In this document: positions 59,198 through 64,000 of the stretch, one piece after another
How the letters are laid out: every line of letters begins with the position of its first letter
Numbering within the stretch: position 1 is the first letter of the stretch
Made by a program: the position numbers and the translations under genes
Assembly: GCA_037954325.1 (NCBI GenBank)
Contig: JBBMNZ010000018.1
Coordinates: 14,781,501-14,845,500, forward strand
Source of the DNA: Fistularia commersonii
Taxonomy: Eukaryota > Chordata > Actinopteri > Syngnathiformes > Fistulariidae
DNA length: 64,000 nucleotides
Direction: 5' to 3'
Notes under the pieces: generated by a model
Seen by the model: the letters and a program-made list of their open reading frames with translations, nothing else
The model's database searches: none
What the model was told of the DNA's origin: nothing

Positions 59198-60237
59198 GGT
59201 TGAAGAATATGTTGAAGACGCCTCGGAACAAAAAAACGGAAAATCAAACGATATTGTAACCGAGTGAATCGATTAAAAATGACGATGTGTATCGGAGTCC
59301 CTCCCGCCGTTCCAGCTGTGCAACCACCATTGCTTTGCTTGACAAATAAAACATCTTTATTTCAGAATATTTCCACATTAATCACCACCAGACAATGGAA
59401 AGAGACCGGCATTACAAACTTTTAAGCATCGGTTACCTTCGCATACTAGCTCACATCCAGCTTGAAGTACAATATTTACGAATATTTACTATTTATCTTG
59501 TTCTCCACGGGTTCTTCAAATCCACGCAGACGATCAGTTCGTCTCCTTCTAAGTCGCGTTGACTTGAAATGTCGCTCGTCTTTTACCCCGAACAGTCGCT
59601 GCTGCTTTGCGTCTGGATTAATTAGCAATATAAGGGTGTTTTGTTTTGCTGCAAACCTCGACAGATTGATAAAATCATAAGGTTTGTGCAAGAAACGCTG
59701 AACATTCCCTTTACCAGGAATATATTTTACTATTTAGAACGCCAAATAAAGTGAGAAGGTGGCGGCCTGGCGCTCGCACTCCATTCTATTTTTGATTTAA
59801 TAATGAAGGACAGTGAGATGAACGAGCCACAGAGCTCATTGCTAGGGGCCCGTGTGTGTGTGTGTGTGTGTGTTCCTCTAAAAATCAATGAACTGTGTTT
59901 TGTTTTGATTTTTTTTTTTTTTTTTGTTTGGTTTCATTTTCATTTCAGTGATTATTAAATCAACCGAGAAGTGAACTGGCGGGCTCAATGTGAGATTAAT
60001 TAAAAATAAGCCCGCGCTCAATTTTAGGCGAGATTATTGGGAGTTAAGTGGAAGTCGAACACTTCATTAGGATGTTAATCGGATTGAAATGAACGGTGGA
60101 ACATGTAAAACTGCTGTGTGCTTGTATTTATTGGTGTGACTGCAGGGGAGACTTTGCAGCAGGGATTGTTATTAATGAGCGTTCTGACGCGTCCTTTGCT
60201 GCTTCAAACCACATCCAGTTTCTTTTATGAGCCTCTT
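59198..60237. other. Spacer of the palindrome
   Basis: Contains the 3' flank of gene F (AATAAA at 59345), a (GT)n array at 59851-59872, a T run at 59911-59926 and, on the minus strand, a possible AATAAA for gene G at 60132-60127. No gene. Confidence 0.6.
59851..59872. repeat. (GT)n microsatellite
   Basis: Pure GT array of about 11 units within the palindrome spacer. Confidence 0.95.
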
Positions 60238-62630
60238 TCACTGCAGATTCAGCGGAGACATAAAGCCGGAGATGCTTTTCTTGACGTTTTTCTCCGGCCG
60301 CAGCAGGATGATGTAACATTTGGGGACAAAGATGCACAGCAGCAGTCCGAAGCTGGACGCCAAGATGGCGAATATCTCCACGGCCACGGTGAACTTCCCC
60401 GGAGAGCTGACGTAGGCCGGGATGAAGGAGATCCACACGGCCCAGAAGATCAGCATGCTGAAGGTGATCAGCTTGGCCTCGTTGAAGGCGTCGGGAAGCT
60501 CGCGTCCCAGGAAGGCCAAGGTGAGGCAGAGCAAGGCCAGCAGGCCGATGTAGCCCAGGAGCAGGTAAAACCCCGGAGGCCACGGCTCCTTACACTCCAC
60601 CACGATCTGATGGCAGATGAAATCAGAACAGAATTGCTCCAAGGGTTCGGGAAGAGAAACCTTTGCCCGCCAATCCATGGGGTTCTTACTTTTCCGGCGG
60701 TAGCCTGGAAGTTTTGGTTCCTAAAGGGGAAGGGAGGCGCACTCAGCAGCCAACCGGCACAAAGACAGACCTAGAGGACATCGGACGACAATGAAAGGGT
60801 TGATCTCCACGTGATTCTGTTAGATGTTCTTCAGAACGCTGACCTGGGGAGCCGTGGTGCAGAAGATCATTTTTCTCTGGTCAGAGGGACCGAAAAGCTT
60901 GAAAGTGTTGGAGCCGGGCACGTTGATCCGAAACGCCAGGATAACCACGATGGTTTTAACAAGAAGGCAAGACAGGCAGAGGACGAAACTGATCCCGAAC
61001 GCCGCCCGGCGGAGACCGCACGACCACGCCGAGGGTCGGCCGATGAACACCAGGCAGCACAGGAAGCAAAGCTTGAGCGACACGAGGAGCAAGAAGCTGA
61101 TCTCCGAGTTGTTGGCCTTGACGATGGGCGTGGAGCGGAAACGATGGAAGATGGCGGTGATGATGGCGGTGAGGAGGACGCCCAGCAGAGTCAGCACCAC
61201 CAGGATGACGCCCATGGTTTCGTGGAAAGACAGGAATTCTTCAACGCCGGCGACGCATTCCACGCGATCCTCGTCCGACCAGAAGCCCTCCGGACATCTG
61301 ACGCACTGAGTTGAACCTGTGAACGTCCAAACACAAACCGGACAACGTTCCGCCACGAATCCGTGACTCCGCGGAAGGCGCGGGTCGTCTCGGAAAGGCG
61401 GGACACGGACGGTTACCGGACTGATTGCTGATTTCTCCGTCGGCGCAGGGCAGGCAGTCAAAGCAGCAGTGCGGACGCCCTGGACGTCCGGCCCGCCGGC
61501 TTCCCGGAGGACACGGCGCCGTGCAGTGGGACACGGGAACCTGGACGAAACCCCTCAATAACTGAGCACAACCGGAGAAGGAACCCGGGGAGTCTCTCGC
61601 TTGTCACTTTTCGGTACATCCTTTACCCACGTGTGCAATCATGAATATTTTCTCTGCACTTTTAAGGGGACGACTTCACGAGAGCTGCTCATGAAGACGA
61701 CACGTACTCTACAACATCGCAGTCTTCCGAACCGACGCTTCACCCGTCTGGATGCGACGCAAGGCCTACCTGCGACTGTCCTCGTGTCCATATGATGCTG
61801 CTTTGCTGCATCCGCAGCCGCCGGCCTTCAGGAGCGGATCCGTCGAAGCTTCCCACTTTAGCGAATCTAAACAACGGACGTTCGCACGTCACACAGACGG
61901 TCCGTCGCGATCATCGTTTACTTAAAATGGTCTCGAGGACGAAACAAAAACCGACCTTATTTCACCCGCGTCGTCTTTTTGCCAGTTGATGACGTCGTAC
62001 AAAGGGACCGGCTCTCCGCTCGAGTCAAAATGCACCGTCTCCCCAAACTGGTTTTGGAACTTGACCATCTTCATCTGCCGAAGCAACTGCGCGAGTCGGA
62101 GAGACGGCGGCGGTTTCAGCTCGCCGGTCAAGCCAGATCTTTCAATGCGGAGTGCCTTCACCTACCTGATGAGGAGAAAATGACTTCTCCTTGTCGCACC
62201 CGCCCCCGTCACAGTCCAGTAAGTCGTGCAGAGCGTGCGCGATCACACGCACAGCTTTGTACACGTTGTAGGAGATCCGGACTTTGGAGACGTCCGTGAA
62301 GGTGCCGCGGGCGAACCGGAGATCCTCTGCGCCCGAGCACTCGGGGATTTTACCGCCGAAAGCGGCGTTTCTCGCAGAGGCGTCGACGAGTCCCGGACGG
62401 CAGCCGAACAGCTCCTCCCAGAGCGCGTCCAGGAACTCCACGCCGGGTTCGGGAGTCGGTCGGACGCTCAGCAGGAACTCTTCCAGCCCAGGGATGGTGA
62501 CCCCGGGGAAGGAGAAGCCCAGCGTTCCCTCCAGGAGGGGTCTGAGTTCAGGGGAGGTCAGCGCGCCCGCCGTCACCCAGGCCTCGCTGGCGATCCACTG
62601 GATTCCCGTCACGTTCCTCGCTGCCAGCTA

Positions 62631-62666
<36 letters not shown>

Positions 62667-64000
62667 GTTGTCTTGTTCTTCAGATATGTGGTGGATCTCA
62701 GTCTTCTAGATGATGGTGAATTGTCAATTTTTATTCTCCATATGTGCAATAGTTCTAATGTCTTCTGTGCAATAAATCTTTTACTCTGAGACAAAATGAC
62801 TAAACATGTACTTGTAAATGCTTTTCATATTTTTACTTTTTTTTTTAATTGATCCTTACTGTTCTTTTTATTTTATTTTCATTATTCGCTATTTTATTCT
62901 TACATTTTTTTATAGAGTTCTATTTGATTCTAACCCACTTGACTCGGCAGCAGGATCTGCTTTCAACGAAAAAGCGAATTCCCCCCCAGGGAGATCATAA
63001 AAGTATTCGGATCCCGATTCTGAAATCTTCTGGTTGTTGCAAGTGGAAGAAACCGGAAGAAATTCAAACCAGGTTGCTTCGCCAAGAAGATTTCCACAAG
63101 ACTTGCTCTTCATCCGATCACCTCTGAGAACACCGGCGACAGCTGGCCCTCCGTGGCGAAGACCACCACCACCCGCGCCGTGGAGCTCCGCAGTCTGTCC
63201 GCGATTCCTCGTATCTCCGCGACCGTGGGTGACTTGGGGACGGTCAGGTGGAAGGCCAGACAACCGCCCTGACGTTTGAACTGAGCCGAAAACGCCCGAA
63301 TGCCGTAGAAACTGTAATCGTCCTGAGAAAACGCGAATATCGTCTTCAGGAAGGCGTCGAATGGAGGTTTTGGACGTCGAAGCTCCGCGAGAAGCTCACC
63401 GTGGTCCCCAGCGCTCCCACCCAGCTCCAGCCGAACCGGCCGATCAGCTGCACGAGGCCCCGGACTTGGAAGAGGTCGCTGGGCACGGTCCTCAGGAAGG
63501 ACGGGTACAGACGTTTGTCGGTCAGACAGGCGCAGGTGGCGAAGTAACTCACCTGGAGACACAAACGTCGGACGTGAAGGAGGAACGGATGTTGAAAACG
63601 GACGTCCGCTCGGCCTCACCAGGGGAATGCGGAACGGGCCGAGGGTGTGAGCCGCGGCTCTGGTCGGGGAAGACGACGCCAGGCCGATCACGGCGGGAAC
63701 CGGGGAACCGGCGGGACAGCGGGGAAACGTCCGAGACGTCCCGCCTCTTGCCTTCCCTTTGAAACAACCGGCGTTATTCCCGTGTTCCCGAGGCGCCGCC
63801 GAGCTCCCGGCGCCACATTTCTGCTCCGCCGCTCCCGCCGTCCTCCCGCTAACGTAGCTTCGCCCCGCCGCGGCTCTCTCAGGGTAACTGACCAATGAGA
63901 GGAGAGCGCGCAGGCCGGTGTGAACGTGGTCGCAGGTGTCCATCATCACGTAGCCCAGTTTGACGCCCGGCAGCAGGCTGGAGTTCCGGTTGATCTCCTC
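60238..64000 (-). CDS. OlfC/V2R-like receptor, gene G (partial)
   Basis: Minus-strand partner of gene F; the first exon and the start of exon 2 lie beyond the window. Exons seen: 64000-63620 (exon 2, partial), 63552-63400, 63322-63122, 62627-62166, 62086-61956, 61866-61770, 61540-61417, 61316-60844, 60770-60690, 60606-60238. The visible coding part is 824 codons plus stop, open throughout, all GT-AG. It has the same domain order as gene F. Exons 2-4 and 8-11 are nearly identical to gene F, but exon 5 (154 against 169 codons) and exons 6-7 are diverged. Its intracellular loop 2 (NVPGSNTFKLFGP) is close to the family form. The C-terminus differs: KKSISGFMSPLNLQ. A (TG)n array lies directly before the exon 5 acceptor. 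Confidence 0.9.
60277..64000 (-). repeat. Inverted repeat, right arm (gene G side)
   Basis: Pairs with 55301-59170. Nearly identical blocks are 63155-64000 and 60277-61545; the block between them (61546-63154) is diverged. The arm continues past the window. Confidence 0.9.
62633..62663. repeat. (CA)n microsatellite abutting a splice acceptor
   Basis: On the gene G strand this is (TG)n, ending about 5 bases before the exon 5 acceptor (TCCTAG). The matching intron of gene F is 70 bases with no such array. Confidence 0.95.

Noticed and set aside
60118..60774. Plus-strand frame of 218 codons
   Set aside because: Antisense shadow of the last exons of gene G; the mirror image of a shadow seen at gene F.
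1..64000. A new multi-gene biochemical system
   Set aside because: All firm coding content belongs to one known receptor family; the novelty lies in gene structure and recombination, not in new gene types.

Overview
This window looks like genomic DNA from a ray-finned fish, most likely a percomorph with compact genes. Nearly all recognisable coding sequence is a tandem cluster of family C G-protein-coupled receptors of the vomeronasal type 2 / OlfC class, the fish olfactory receptors for amino acids and related ligands. Many introns are only 64 to 150 bases long, and the surrounding DNA is rich in fish-type retrotransposon and DNA-transposon remnants and microsatellites. No bacterial features, CRISPR arrays or rRNA genes were seen.

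Layout. 1-12.9 kb: no gene recognised; decayed L2-like and RTE-like retrotransposon pieces, two inverted copies of a 1.1-1.2 kb repeat with short terminal inverted repeats, and microsatellites. 12.9-18.6 kb: OlfC gene A (minus strand, 10 exons), with two RTE-like insertions in its introns. 18.8-30 kb: intergenic DNA with two hAT-like elements that keep 8-bp target duplications, an approximately 850-bp minisatellite and more RTE-like debris. 30.1-42.6 kb: OlfC genes B, C and D (plus strand, classical 6-exon layout). 42.7-49.3 kb: intergenic DNA with a probable decayed OlfC copy at 45.6-46.9 kb. 49.4-53.4 kb: OlfC gene E (plus), whose intron 2 holds rearranged LINE sequence. 54.7-59.2 kb: OlfC gene F (plus, 11 exons). 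60.2-64.0 kb: OlfC gene G (minus, cut by the window end), an inverted partner of gene F.

I rebuilt every gene by hand from splice sites. In all six complete genes the summed exon lengths are divisible by three with no internal stop: A 883, B 830, C 857, D 853, E 851 and F 948 residues. Each encodes a signal peptide, a Venus-flytrap ligand-binding domain, a cysteine-rich domain and seven membrane helices. By motif comparison with mGluR1, the residues that bind the alpha-amino-acid group are mostly kept, so these are probably working amino-acid-type chemoreceptors, each expected in its own set of olfactory sensory neurons.

The cluster contains two architectures. B, C, D and E have the classical six coding exons. 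A, F and G carry extra introns in the ligand-binding and membrane regions. The most unusual signals are the F/G palindrome, which alternates nearly identical and diverged blocks, including a diverged island over intracellular loop 2; gene B, whose five introns are all multiples of three and whose first four are stop-free, one with a GC donor; and a TATA box at near-constant distance from the start codon in B, C, D and E.
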